Source of the DNA: Vibrio aerogenes
Lineage (GTDB): Bacteria > Pseudomonadota > Gammaproteobacteria > Enterobacterales > Vibrionaceae
Length of the DNA: 64,000 bases
Direction of reading: 5' to 3'
NCBI RefSeq assembly: GCF_024346755.1
Contig: NZ_AP024862.1
Location: 1,116,001-1,180,000, forward strand
Positions 32,801 through 44,000 of this stretch are shown here, piece after piece. Position 1 is the first letter of the stretch. Every line of letters starts with the position of its first letter. A program made the position numbers and the translations under genes. A model generated the notes under the pieces. That model worked only from the letters and a program-made list of their open reading frames with translations, had not been told where the DNA came from and ran no database searches.

Positions 32801-35071
32801 ATCGACATCATGACGCATACTGGATATGGCTGCCGGAGGCAGTGTCGCATGGGTGATCCGGCGGGATTTCATCACCGCATACAGAGATTCACCCAACGGT
32901 TGTCCCGGCCCGGCAAAGTGCAGCGCTGCACCGGAACAGATCCCCATAATGATATCAAACATACTGGCATCAAAGCTGATCGAGGCATATTGCAGCACGC
33001 GGTCGCCCGGCCCTACGGAAAACATCCGGCGCTGCGCCGCAGAGACATTACACACGCCCTGATGCGGAATCATCACCCCTTTCGGCTGACCGGTCGAGCC
33101 GGATGTGTAGATGATGTAAGCCAGATGCTGAGACGTCAGTTGCAGCGCAAATTTATCCGGATCAGAAGCCGGATAATCCTGCCATAAATGCAGGTCACGC
33201 CGGATATCAATCACCGTACAGCGATCATTTGTCTGACCTAAACGAGCCAGCATCTCCGCATGGGTGATCAGCACTTCCGGATCGCTGTCTGCCAGCATGT
33301 ACTGCAAGCGCGCATCGGGATAATTCGGATCCATCGGTACATAGCAACCACCGGCTTTCATGATTGCCAGCATCGCAACCAGTAAGTCAGCACTACGGGG
33401 AATGGCGACTGCGACCCGGCTGTCCGGCTGCACACCGTCCTCAATCAGCCAGTGCGCGAGCTGATTGGCACGTTGATTTAACGCCGCATAAGTCAGCGAC
33501 TCACAATCCGTGACCAATGCCACAGCCTGTGGATTCGCAGCCACCATTTGTTCGAATATTTCATGAATACAGGCATGTTCCGGAAAATCCATCCGGGTCT
33601 GATTCAGTCCATCCAGCAAATAAAGTCGTTCCGCTTCAGCAAGCACAGGGAGTGACTGCACCGGCTGATGACTCTGGGCTATCATGCCTTTGAGTAACCT
33701 GACCCAATAACCGGCATAACGCTCCATCGTTTCCTTATCAAACAGTGCGGTGGCATAATTGAGCCCTCCGGTAATCTCTGCTTCGCTTTCATTCAGAATC
33801 AGCGCCAGATCGACCTTGGCTGATTTATCCGGCACATCAACAGAAGACAGGCTCATCCCCGACAAAGACAGTTCGCTTTTGGGCAGATTTTGTAACGCAA
33901 ACACCGCCTGGAACACCGGCGAATAAGACAGATGACGCACGGGAGCTACGGCTTTAACAATATCTTCAAACGGCATGTCCTGATGAGACTGAGCGGCCAG
34001 CGCCGTCGATTTCACCTGTGCCAGCAGCGCCGCAGTATCAGGATCTCCGGATAGATCAACCCGCAGCGCCTGCGTATTGACAAACATTCCGATCAGTCCT
34101 TCGGCTTCTTTGCGGGTCCGGCATGCTACCGGCGAGCCAATCACGACCTCTTCCTGTCCGGACAAACGGCTCATCAAAGCCGCCCATGCGGCCAGTAATG
34201 TCATATATAACGTGCAACCATGGCGCTGACTCAGCGCTTTCAGCCCGGCGGTCAGTTCAGCATCCAGCGTGACAGCAATATTATCACCCACATAGTCACG
34301 CAGTTCCGGTCGTGGCCGGTCTGTCGGCAACGTCAAAAGTTCCGGCGCACCCCTGAGATGGGACACCCAGAATTCCCGTTGCTTCTCCAGCACCTCACCC
34401 TGAAGATAAGACTGCTGCCAGCAGGCATAATCACCGAACCGGATTGGCAGTTCAGGCAGCGGATCCGGCAGCCCCTGAACAAAGGCAGCGTAGAGTGCGC
34501 TCAGTTCAGCGGTAAAAATCCCCATCGACCAGCCATCCGCAATGATGTGGTGCATAGCGATTTTAAGAATATGCTCCTGCTCACTTTGATGAATCAGTTG
34601 CCCACAGACCAGCGGACCATTCACCAAATCAAATTCCGGCTCAAATGGCTGGTTTTCCGGTGTCACCTGAGAGTGGTTGATTTCTTCGAGCGGAAAGCCG
34701 TCGTCTTGTGATGAGATCACCTGAACCGGCTCACCATCACGTATTTCAATGCGTGTCCGCAGCGCACTGTGCCGGGCAACCACCCGGTCCAGTGCACGGG
34801 TCAGTGCATCCATATCCAGCTGGCCGCACAACCGTAATCCGCCAGCGATCACATACGCGGCGGTGGTCTCTGCTTCCATTTGAGACATCACCCATAAGCG
34901 TCTCTGTGCCAGAGACAGCGGGAATTCGCGCCGCTCCGGATCTGCAACGATCATCTCAGGTACCAGAGGTTCACTCTGGACTGGTTTTACGTCGTCCTGC
35001 TCTAACTGTTCCAGGACGGCCATCAGTTCTTCCGGGGATAACTGATCGAGAGAAAAGCGTGTATCAGTCAT
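26822..35071 (-). CDS. NRPS C: C-A(aromatic-like/unknown)-T-C(dual E/C)-A(Ser)-T-TE-TE, terminal synthetase
   Basis: This 2749-residue protein has C1 (LCL type, FPLSLAQRRLW near 52, HHIIADG near 174). A1 has TSGSTGQPKG near 657; its read code DAFTLAGIWK is unassigned, with 6 of 10 matches to the Phe code of GrsA. T1 is near 1068. C2 has DIYPLAPLQEGILF, then HHLLQPDND near 1170 and HHLSMDH near 1297, the dual condensation/epimerization layout with N for G in the first motif, predicting a D residue at position 9. A2 gives DVWHFSLVDK, the Ser code of EntF. T2 is near 2163. Two thioesterases follow: GWSTG (Ser near 2291) and GHSFG (Ser near 2572). Tandem TEs are typical of cyclic lipopeptide synthetases of Gram-negatives, where the first usually cyclises or releases. 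The start overlaps the NRPS B stop by 8 bp with AAGGA upstream. The helical, acidic N-terminus (SLDQLSPEELMAVLEQLEQD) may dock to NRPS B. Confidence 0.95.
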   Translation of the reverse strand: MTDTRFSLDQLSPEELMAVLEQLEQDDVKPVQSEPLVPEMIVADPERREFPLSLAQRRLWVMSQMEAETTAAYVIAGGLRLCGQLDMDALTRALDRVVARHSALRTRIEIRDGEPVQVISSQDDGFPLEEINHSQVTPENQPFEPEFDLVNGPLVCGQLIHQSEQEHILKIAMHHIIADGWSMGIFTAELSALYAAFVQGLPDPLPELPIRFGDYACWQQSYLQGEVLEKQREFWVSHLRGAPELLTLPTDRPRPELRDYVGDNIAVTLDAELTAGLKALSQRHGCTLYMTLLAAWAALMSRLSGQEEVVIGSPVACRTRKEAEGLIGMFVNTQALRVDLSGDPDTAALLAQVKSTALAAQSHQDMPFEDIVKAVAPVRHLSYSPVFQAVFALQNLPKSELSLSGMSLSSVDVPDKSAKVDLALILNESEAEITGGLNYATALFDKETMERYAGYWVRLLKGMIAQSHQPVQSLPVLAEAERLYLLDGLNQTRMDFPEHACIHEIFEQMVAANPQAVALVTDCESLTYAALNQRANQLAHWLIEDGVQPDSRVAVAIPRSADLLVAMLAIMKAGGCYVPMDPNYPDARLQYMLADSDPEVLITHAEMLARLGQTNDRCTVIDIRRDLHLWQDYPASDPDKFALQLTSQHLAYIIYTSGSTGQPKGVMIPHQGVCNVSAAQRRMFSVGPGDRVLQYASISFDASMFDIIMGICSGAALHFAGPGQPLGESLYAVMKSRRITHATLPPAAISSMRHDVDLPDLTFLLTAGEAITRSVIEPWIQPGRDVYNGYGPTETTIWGTTCALHQAFEGQPPIGLPRPNSKVYILDPSGEPVPLGVTGEIYLGGVGVARGYLNRPDLTQAAFLPDPFFADEPFTDDVLTGEPGQRMYRTGDLGCWGADGLIHYQGRCDNQVKIRGYRIELGEIETALQQCPGVEEAVVEAQQSAAGHPQLVAYYIAASGGITISDGMTISGDGESAVDVSALKSQLSETLPDYMVPAAYVRLDEMPLTPNGKVDRKALPVADESAFARQAYEAPQGETEQLLAQLWCELLGLSRAGRQDHFFELGGHSLLAVQLIEKLRQHGRHLDARSLFNHPTIASLAGVLSADPAGGIQIPENLIPAQCAAITPEMLPLTTLSQAEIDCITATVPGGAANVQDIYPLAPLQEGILFHHLLQPDNDPYVTPAILGFDSKPRLDEFLTAMQAVIRRHDILRTAVVWDGLNEAQQVVWRDAPLQVTEITADALLFDDVDAVDIADALQRRFAPSKVRVEITRAPMIAAWQVAEPAGQRWFLCLQMHHLSMDHTTLELVLAEIQAYLTGQEASLPAPVPFRNFVAQASQEMDRDAYLSYFRQQLSDIDTPCAPFNLLNTQSHGQQIDSARYPLDDALARQLREQARELGVSAASLFHLAWGMVVRAATGRDDVVFGTVLFGRMAGGDGADRALGMFLNTLPLRLSLGDMTVAGAVQETHTRLAELLNYEHAPLSMVQQCSGVAAQMPLFTSLLNYRYQGSHTPASSEQAETVWQGVEMLSGEERTNYPVGLSVDDIAGQGFCLDLKIDAQIGCERVAMMMTQALEALVAALVQPQQGTLISQLNLLPESERFQVLAGFNQTQTPFPEQQCIHQLFEQTVAAQPHATAVVCEQQSLTYHQLNQQANQLARWLVAQGVCPDSRVAVSLERSCDLVVALMATLKAGGAYVPLDPGYPQERLAYMLADSQPVVVVTTAELQPRLGDIPSATTVVDITAERPWLTEETHNLNRTGLTPRHLAYIIYTSGSTGNPKGVMNEHRGVVNRLSWMKEDYGFGPADVVLQKTPFSFDVSVWEFFCSLWAGSTLVMAKPEGHKDPHYLKALIEQRQVTILHFVPPMLQTFLEVTEAGDCHSLRLVFCSGEALPAAAVRKTTQQLPDVALHNLYGPTEAAVDVTAWACPRDLEGDRMSIGAPVANTRMYVLDAQGQPVPVGVAGELYIGGVQVARGYLNRPELTAEKFMADPFADDADAMMYRTGDVGCWLADGTIDYQGRNDDQVKIRGFRVELGEISSALQDCRGVQEAVVIARGTGAAKQLVGYYTSDEAVGAEAVKAELSARLPEYMVPSAYVALESLPLTPNGKVNRKALPEPDDSALIRHAYEAPQGETELKLAAIWQQLLGVAQVSRHDHFFELGGHSLLAIRLVSEVQKQGFRLDLATLFTAPVLSSLASVITASSAASLAADPVIPFRTTGSQTPLFIVPEFSGELLYGPALTAVIDADIPVYGLSAPDRMQPSLKTYQHMATRYVQMIRRTQPEGPYRLLGWSTGGVVAYEIAAQLLGLDQTVEFLGMLDSWKPGLIQRPALSGQAMMRELSRGMVNYLMQQSGQTVDLPQSGDWQDDYRIAKATGCLPASWSETYFHNMLIHQKDFLNAEYHALPLPVEIDLFAAQDNPSALGELYLGWDQVLDTAQIHVESVPGEHFELVTGACLPHVGQAISAAVARRRKAASSGLLSGQQTGQPYEPVVTLQAGVPGQPVCICIPGAGDNVLSFVDLVQSMPKTQTMLALQPRGLWGNGVPHASVEAAAAFYLQALTPRLQQREIHVLGHSFGGWVAMALVKQMEDKGIQVASLTMADSRAPVTPRQEEYTNLETMMWLIRLFEMRGKSLGLTEAMLAPMAPEARLQRLHLALTESGLMHARTTLKEVTAIYRSFSANVRTRYLPETLPKTPARLLLAHDVPDTRQPEWQSFMPSVQIFHSPGNHVTLLKSPDVTLLAEIILGQAAI
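28575..30299. repeat. Near-identical Ser A-T segment, copy in NRPS C module 2
   Basis: From the T-domain core back to the C-A linker this DNA matches 51444-53168 (NRPS A module 3) at a constant offset of 22869 bp without indels. Long stretches are identical; patches such as 29540-29640 are more diverged. Similarity drops sharply outside the A-T unit. Confidence 0.85.
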
Positions 35072-38000
35072 TCATTTTTCCTTTTGATAAACGTTGCATG
35101 ACCTTCTCAATATCTTGCGAAGAAAATGCAGAAAGTTTGATATAAGCCAGTTTTGCTGCGAATGCAGATAACGAAGCATTTTCAAAGAGTTGTGTAATCG
35201 TCACTTCCAGATTGAGCTGATGACGCACTTCAGCAATAAGCTGTACCGCCAGCAGAGAGTGGCCGCCCAGTTCAAAGAAATCGTCCTGTCGGCCGACCTG
35301 TTTGACACCGAGCAACTGTTCCCAGATCGCAGCCAGCCGGATTTCCATTGCGCCTTCAGGGGCCTCATAAGTGCGGGTCACAAATGCGGATTCATCCGGT
35401 GCGGGCAATGCCCGGCGGTCGATCTTGCCATTACTGGTCAGCGGCATCTGGTCAAGCACAACATATGCGGCAGGAATCATGTAAGCCGGCAGGCTTTCTC
35501 CCAGCCGGGCTTTCAGTGAAGCGGCTGTCAGATCCGTCCCGGTGACATACGCAACCAGCTGTTTTTCACCGGAAGCTTGTGTCCGGGCGATCACCAGTGC
35601 TTTTTGCACGCCATCGCATGCCTGAAGCGCGGCTTCAATCTCACCGGGCTCGATCCGGAAACCACGGATCTTGACCTGAAAATCGTTTCGCCCTGCAAAT
35701 TCTAATGTGCCGTCAGCGCGCCAGTAGCCGGTGTCACCACTTTTATACATCCGGGCATCCGGGCTGGCCGAAAACGGATCCGGCATGAAGCTGTTTTGCG
35801 TCAGTTCAGGTTGCCCAAGATATCCCAGCGCCACACCATCGCCGCCGATATAAATTTCACCGATAACTCCACGAGGCACAGGCTGCCGGTGACTATCCAG
35901 AAGATAAATTTGAGTATTCGCAATGGGCCGTCCGAGCGGAATACTGACCGCATCCTTGCTGACTGAATCAATCTCATGCGTCAAAGCAAAGGTCGTCGTT
36001 TCCGTCGGACCGTAGCCATTGAGCAGTTTCTCCGGCGGGTTGTCCGTGAGCACCTGACGAATCACTTTCGGATCCAGCGCGTCCCCGCCAACCAGCAGAT
36101 ATTTCAACCGGCTCAGTGCCTGACCAAGCCCGTCTGCGTACTGGTTAAACAATCCGACGGTCAGCCAAAGGATATTGACCTGATGGTCAGTCAGTGTGGT
36201 TGCTAGTGCATCAACATTGAGAAGTGTTTCCTGACGAACGACCACAACAGAAGCGCCGTTGAGCAGCGGAGCCCAGACTTCCATCGTGGTGGCATCAAAT
36301 GCCGGGTTTGCCGCAAAGGCCACGCGATCGGACGGGCTGACATCCATATAACCGTTATCAATCACCAGCCGGACAATCGCCCGGTGAGGAACCACCACCC
36401 CTTTAGGTTGACCCGTTGACCCCGAGGTATACATGACATACGCCGGTGCATCACCACGAACTTGTGTATCAACAACGGGGGCTCCGGACTGGCTGAGCAT
36501 CTCTTCAGTCACTGTCAGTAACTGAGCCGAAACATCCACATGACACCCTTCCTCCGTCAGTATCAGCTCAGCACCACAATCGCTGAGCACATAATCACGC
36601 CGGTCCGGTGGTGTAGACGGGTCTAACGGCACATAGACGGCACCACATTTCAGAATCGCCAGCTCAGCGACAATCAATTGCGGTGAACGTGGTAATAACG
36701 TTGCCACACACTGTCCCGGATTCACCCCGGATGCCAGTAACCGGCCAGCCAGTGCATTCGCGGCAGCTTCCAGCGCCGCATAGCGCCAGCAAACCTCTTC
36801 TGCGGCCTGTGTCTGAGTGGTAACCAAATCCGGATAAATAATGGCCGGTGCGTCCGGCTGTTGCTGTGCCAGACGGGTATACAGTGAATGTACGCCAGTA
36901 TCAGACGGATAATCTGCCTGCGTCTGATTGAAAAGCTCAGTCACCTGTTGATATTCCGCTTCATCCATCAGCGACAAAGTGCTGACCGGTGCATCCGGAT
37001 TCGCCACCATGCCCGCCAGTAACTGTTGCCAGTAACCGAGATAACGCTGCACCGTCTTTTCGTCAAACAGAGCGGTGGCAAAATTCAGCATGCCTTCCAG
37101 ACCGTTTGCTGTTTCATACATCAGCAGGCTGAGATCCACCTGTGCCGTATTCATTTCGGCAGGTAAAGAAGAGAAAGTGAGCCCGTCGGCTTCCAGCATT
37201 TCTTCCGGCATATTTTGCAGGGCAAACATCACCTGAAAAACCGGACTGTGATTGAGGCTGCGTCCCGGTGCAACGGCTTCCACCACCTGCTCAAACGGTA
37301 AATCCTGATTCGCCTGTGCAGCTAATGAAGTCGCCCGGACCTGAGACAGCAACGATGCGGTATCCGGCTGGCCGGATAAATCCACCCGCAGCGCCTGGGT
37401 ATTGACGAACATCCCGATCAAACCTTCCAGCTCTGCGCGGGTCCGTCCTGCGACCGGGGAACCAATCACCACGTCGTCTTCTCCGGACAGACGGTTCATC
37501 AAAGCAGCCCATGCCGACAGCAATGTCATGTATAACGTACAGCCATGACGCTGACTGAGCGCTTTCAGCCCGTCAGTCAGCGCTGAATCCAGACAAACCG
37601 GCACCGCTGCACCACGATAATCCATATGAGCGGGTCTTGGCCGGTCTGACGGCAGCGTCAGACATTCAGGAATGCCACTCAGTTGTTCCTTCCAGTAAGC
37701 TTGCTGCTGTTGCAGCACCTCTCCCTGCAAATGCGTCTGCTGCCATGCGGCATAATCACCATACTGAATACTCAGTGGCGGCAGTGGATCAGCCTGACCC
37801 TGACTGTATGCCGCATACAGTGCAGACAGTTCACGGGTCAGAATCCCCATCGACCAGCCATCGGTGATGATGTGATGCATCGCCAGACGCAGCCAGTGCT
37901 CCTCATCACTGATGTGAATCAGCTGTCCCTGCACCAGCGGGCCGGTGGTCAGATTAAATTCAGGACAGAACGGTGCGATATCATGCTGCAACGCTTCCCC

Positions 38001-41000
38001 TTCCAGCCAGGTCAGCGGGAAGCCTTGCTGCACATCATTGATGATTTGTACCGGCACGCCACCCGCATCGGCAAACCGGGTTCTCAGCGGCGCATGACGG
38101 GTCACAATCTGATTCAGTGCCCGCTGTAATGCGTCCACATCCAGCGCTCCGGTCAGACGCACCCCACTGTAAACCACATAAGCGGCAGAGGCGGCCGGTT
38201 CCATCTGTGACAGGAACCATAACCGTTGCTGCGCCAGAGATAACGGCGGATTTTCATGACTGCCCAGCGGCACAATCTCAGGTAACGCCGCAGACGCCCC
38301 CGCCATGGTATCCAGCGCCCGTGCCAGTTCATGTAAGACAGGCGTTGCAAACAGCGTAGTCAGTGGCAGTTCCGTATCCAGCGCTGTCCGCAGCCGTGAA
38401 ACCAGCTGTACCGCCATCAGAGAGTGACCGCCCAGCGCGAAGAAATCATCATGCCGGCCCACTTGCTCAATCCCCAGCAACTGTTGCCAGATCGCTGCAA
38501 GCTTTTGTTCCGTCTCACTCTGAGGCGCTTCATATTCGTGGCGGATCAGGGCGGCTTCATCCGGCTCCGGCAGCGCTCTGTAGTCAATTTTTCCGTTCGG
38601 TGTCAGCGGAATCTCATCCAGCACAACATACGCGGCCGGGATCATGTAATCCGGTAAGGCAGTACCAAGGCGGGTTTTCAGTTCATCCGGGGTCACTGCC
38701 GTGCCGGATACAGCAGCAGGCAAATAATACGCAACCAGCCGTTTTTCAGCCCCGTCACCTTTGGCAATCACAAATGCATCCTGCACACCATCACACAATT
38801 GCAGCACCGAGCTGATTTCACCCAGCTCTATCCGGAAGCCCCGGATTTTGACCTGATCGTCATTACGTCCCAGATATTCTACGGAACCATCGGCCAGCCA
38901 GCGTCCCATATCACCGGACTTGTACATCCGGGCTCCCGGTGTGGTAACAAACGGGTCTTCAGGGAAGCGCTCTGCCGTGAGTTCCGGCCGGTTGAAATAG
39001 CCACGGGCCACACCGTCACCGCCGACATACAATTCACCGGCCACACCCACAGGCACCGGCTGCTGATGCGGGTCGAGGATATACAGACGTAAATCAGCCA
39101 GTTGCCGTCCGATCGGGCTCGGTCCGGCACGTCCGGCATCTTCTGCCATCACCGGGTAATACGTCGTGTGGACTGTGGTTTCCGTAATCCCGTACATATT
39201 CACCAGCTGAGTCGCAGCATTCACCGGGCGCTGATACCAGGGCGTCAGTGCCGCCAGATCGAGCGCCTCACCGCCAAAAATCACATAGCGCAGCTGATGC
39301 GCTGCCGGAGTTTCACCCTGAGCGCTGATCAGCTGGCGGAATGCACTTGGGGTCTGGTTCAGTACCGTGACACCCTGTTCACACAGCAGCAGGTAAAAGT
39401 CCTGCGGAGAACGGGATGTCAGCTGCGGCACAATCACCAGACGTCCGCCAAACAGCAGCGCACCCCAGATTTCCCACACAGAAAAGTCAAAGGCATAAGA
39501 GTGGAACAAGGTCCAGACATCGTGCGCGCCAAACTGATAATCAGTTTGAGTCGCCGCCATCAGCCTGATGACATTGCGGTGTTCAATCATCACGCCTTTG
39601 GGTTTTCCGGTCGAACCGGAAGTGTAAATAATGTAAGCCAGATGATGGCAATTCACGCCCGATTGTTGCAGCGGAATATTCTCTGCCGGACAGGAAGCCC
39701 ATGGCTGTGTTTGCTGATCAAGCAGCACCAGTGACATGGCCGGGTCAAGGCTTTCGGTCGTGAACCCGTCTGGCTGTGACATCACCGACAAGGTGGTGAT
39801 TAAGACCTCTGGCTTGCTGTCATGCAGGGTATACGCAATCCGGTCGGCCGGATAATCCGGATCCAGTGGTACATAAGCTCCGCCCGCTTTGAGTGTCGCC
39901 AGAATCGCCACCGGCAGTTCAAGACAACGTGGCAGCGCGATCGCCACCCGGCTGTCCGGCCGGACACCCTGCTCACGCAGCCAGTGCGCCAGCTGATTCG
40001 CTTTGTGGTTCAGCTCGCCGTAAGTCAGCGATTGCTCTTCAAAGACAACGGCAACGGCATCCGGCGTTGCATGAGCCTGCCGTTCGAACTGCTGATGAAT
40101 CAGCGCCTCAGAAGCAAATTGTGTCTGATCTGCGTTGAAACCATGAATGATCTGTTGATATTCCGCTTCATCCATCAGCGGCAATTCACTGAGCGGCTGT
40201 GCGGGTGCCATCATCATCGCTGACAGCAGATTGCGCCAGTAGTGCAAATAGCGCCGGGCCGTCGGTTCATCAAACAGTGCGGTGGCATAATTGAGCGTCG
40301 CCACCAGCGAGTCTCCGGCTTCATGTACCTGAAGACTGAGGTCAACCTGCGCCGTCGTCATTTCTGCGGCCGGTGAAGACAGGATTAATCCATCCGCTTC
40401 CAGTGATTCTTCCGGCATATTCTGCAAGGCAAACATCACCTGGAACACCGGACTATGGGTCAGATTCCGCTGCGGTGCCACGGCTTCCACCACCTGCTCA
40501 AACGGCAAATCCTGATGCGACTGTCCCTGTAAGGCGGTGGCTTTTACCTGCGCCAGCAGACCGGCGGTATCCGGATGGTCTTCGAAGCCGACCCGGATAG
40601 CCAGACTGTTAACAAACATGCCGATCAACCCTTCTGCTTCAGTCCGGGTACGGCCAGCCACCGGCGAGCCAATCACCACATCATCCTGACCGGACAGGCG
40701 GCTCATCAGTGCGGCCCAGCCGGACAGCAGCGTCATATACAAAGTACAATCATGGCTTCGGCTGAGTGTTTTCAGCGCATTTGTCAGCGTGGCATCAAGA
40801 TTCAGGGACACGGTCGCGCCACTGTAGTCCTGATATTCAGGCCGTGGCCGGCTGGCCGGCAGGCTCAGGCATTCCGGAATCCCTTTCAGCTGGGTGCTCC
40901 AGTAAGCCTGCTGCTGTTGTAACCGTTCACCGGCCAGATGCGTTTGCTGCCACGCGGCATAATCGCCATATTGAATCGTCAGCGGCGCTAACGGGCTGTC

Positions 41001-44000
41001 TTCTCCGCGGTTAAACGCACGATATAAAGCGGACAATTCACGGGTAAAGATCCCCATCGACCAGCCATCGGTAATGATGTGATGCATCGCCAGATGCAGC
41101 CAGTGTTCGTCATCTGATATGCGGATCAGTTGCCCCAAAGCCAGCGGACCGGCAGACAGGTCAAACTCAGGGAAGCACTCAGGGAAACATGGCTCAGACG
41201 CGTCGTTTGCTGCATCCAGACAAGTGAGCGGGAAGCCCTGTGTCGCTTCACCAATCACCTGTACCGGCACACCATCCTCATCTGCAAAACAGGTCCGCAG
41301 CGGTGCATGCCGGGCCACAATTTCATCCAGCGCCTGCTGCAACGCACCGACATTCAGTGCGCCATTCAGCCGGACCGCACGGGTAATGGTATACGCCGCT
41401 GTTGCCGACGGAGCCATTTGTGACAGGAACCACAGCCGTTGTTGTGCCAGAGACAGCGGTGGCCTGACGCCCTGAGCCAATGGTGTGATTTCAGGCAGAG
41501 CGTCCGGTGACGTCTGTTGTCCGGAGATTTCACCGGCCAGTGCGTGTAACACCGGCGCCGCAAACAAGGTTGTCAGCGATAGCTCACATCCAAGAACAGA
41601 ACGAATCCGGGAGATCAGCTGGACAGCGAGCAGTGAATGTCCACCCAGTTCGAAGAAGTGGTCATCCCGGCCGACCTGCGCCACACCCAGCAGTTGCTGC
41701 CAGATACCGGCCAGTGCCGTTTCTGTTTCCCCCTGCGGCGCATGATATTGCCGGGTCACGCGGGCACTGTCATCAGGCGCCGGCAGCGCTTTCAGATCGA
41801 CCTTGCCATTCGGAGTCAGCGGCAGTGCATCCAGCATCACATAGGCGGCAGGCACCATGTATTCAGGTAAGCACTCACTTAAACGGGCTTTCAGTGCTGC
41901 CGGGGTAACGTGAGTTTCCGGCATTTCTGATGAACCTGCTTTGGATGAAAGCGTGTAATAACCGGTCAGGCTGAGATAACCCGACGGGTCTTTCGCCGCC
42001 ACGACGACGGCACTGCCCACACCTTGACACTGCTGAAGCGCGGTTTCAATCTCACCCGGCTCTATCCGGTGACCACGGATTTTAACCTGCTGATCGCTCC
42101 GGCCAAGGTAGTCAATCGTGCCGTCGGGCCGCCAGCTGGCGAGATCGCCGGTGCGGTACATCCGGGCGTCCGGTTGATCTGAGAACGGATCGATCAGGAA
42201 GCGTTCCTGCGTCAGATCGTCCCGGTTCAAATAGCCGCGTGCAATGCCGACACCGCCGATATAAATTTCTCCGCAGACACCCACCGGCACCGGCACACCC
42301 TGAGCATCAAGAATGTAAATCCGGGTATTTTCCACCGGCTGGCCAATGGAAGGCTGGCCGGTAAACGGCTGATGCAATGCAGCCGTTGTTGCCCAGATGG
42401 TTGTTTCTGTCGGGCCGTAAGCGTTGAACACTTTCCGTCCATCCAGCCAGGGCTCAATCACCGCTCGGGTTAGTGCTTCACCGGCCGTAATCAGCACTTT
42501 CAGATCCGGCAGCGCACGGGCGGGGTCAAGGCTGGACAGCGCCGCCGGTGGCAGTGTGACATGGGTAATCTGCCGGGCTTCCAGCACATCAGACAAGGCG
42601 TCTCCCAGCAGCTGTGACGGACCGGCCAGATGCAGTGCTGCACCGGTGCAAAGCCCCATCACCATGTCAAAGACACTGGCATCAAAACTAATCGAGCTGA
42701 ACTGCAACACCCGGCTGTCGGCCCCCACATTGAACAGACGACGCTGCGCCGAAGCGACATTACACAGGCCGTGATGTGGCACCATGACGCCTTTCGGCAG
42801 CCCGGTAGAGCCGGATGTATATATCAGATAAGCCAGATGATGAGGCGTCAGACCTTCCACCTGTGGATTGTGGTCCGGCTGTTTTGCCCAGCGCGACTGA
42901 TGCCGCTGAATATCAATCTTCTTCCATCCCCCCTGAGTTTGGGCAAAACGGGGCGCAACATCTGCTGTTGTGATCAAAACTTTCGGCGCACTATCGGTCA
43001 GGATATGCAGCAGACGGCTGTCCGGATAATTCGGGTCCATCGGTACGTACACACCACCGGCCTTGAAGGTCGCCAGCATCGCCACAATCAGATCGACATG
43101 ACGGGGCACCGCAACGCCGACCCGGTCATCCGGCTGAATCCCCTGCGCTATCAGCCAGTGTGCCAGCCGGTTCGCCCGGCTGTTCAGCTGTTCATAAGTC
43201 AGCGATTCATGATCACTGACCAGTGCAACCGCGTCCGGCGTTTCCCAGTCAAAACGCTCAAATAACTGATAAATACAGACATTGTGCCTGAATGTCTTGC
43301 GGGTCTGATTGAAGCCATGTAAGACCTGATTCAGTTGCGCTTCGGGCAACACATTCAGCCGGATAATGTCAGTGGCGGAGCGCTGTTCCAGTGCATCCGC
43401 CAGCCCGGCCAGTGCGGTTGTCATCATGCCGGCAATCCGTTCCGCGCCAATCTGACGGGTAACCATCACATCGAGTGAGAAATCCGCCCCGTCGATATCA
43501 TTCACCGACAGATTCAGCGGGTAGTTGGTACTTTCTTCTGCAAAAACCACCGACATCTTCAGCGGTGCGGGGGTTTCCAGTTGCTGGCTGCCCCCCTGAT
43601 AACGGTAATTAAGCAATGCGCTGAATAATGGTGTACCGGCATCCACACCACTGCACTGCTGTGCCTGCACCAGCGACGCATGTTCATGGGCCAGTAATCC
43701 GGCCAGTTGATCGCGGGTGTGCTGCAAGGCTTGTTCCGCTGTCAGATCCGCCAGTGAAAGGCGCAGTGGCAGTGTGTTCAGGAACATGCCCATCACGCGG
43801 TCAGCCCCTTCACCGCCATCCATCCGGCCAAACAAGACCGTGCCGAAGACAACATCGTTTTGACCGGTGGCCGCACGGGTCACCATCCCCCATGCCAGAT
43901 GGAACAACGTCGCCGGACTCATCCCGCGCTGGCGGGCCAGTCTCCGCAGGCGTTGTGCCAGTGACGCATCCAGCGCCACATTCAGATTTTCATTCTGCTC

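Noticed and set aside
40525..40545. Another GQSHQ motif in NRPS B C3, similar to the LQGQ repeats
   Set aside because: It aligns without insertion to AQSHQ in the other C domains, so it is a substitution and not a repeat insertion.
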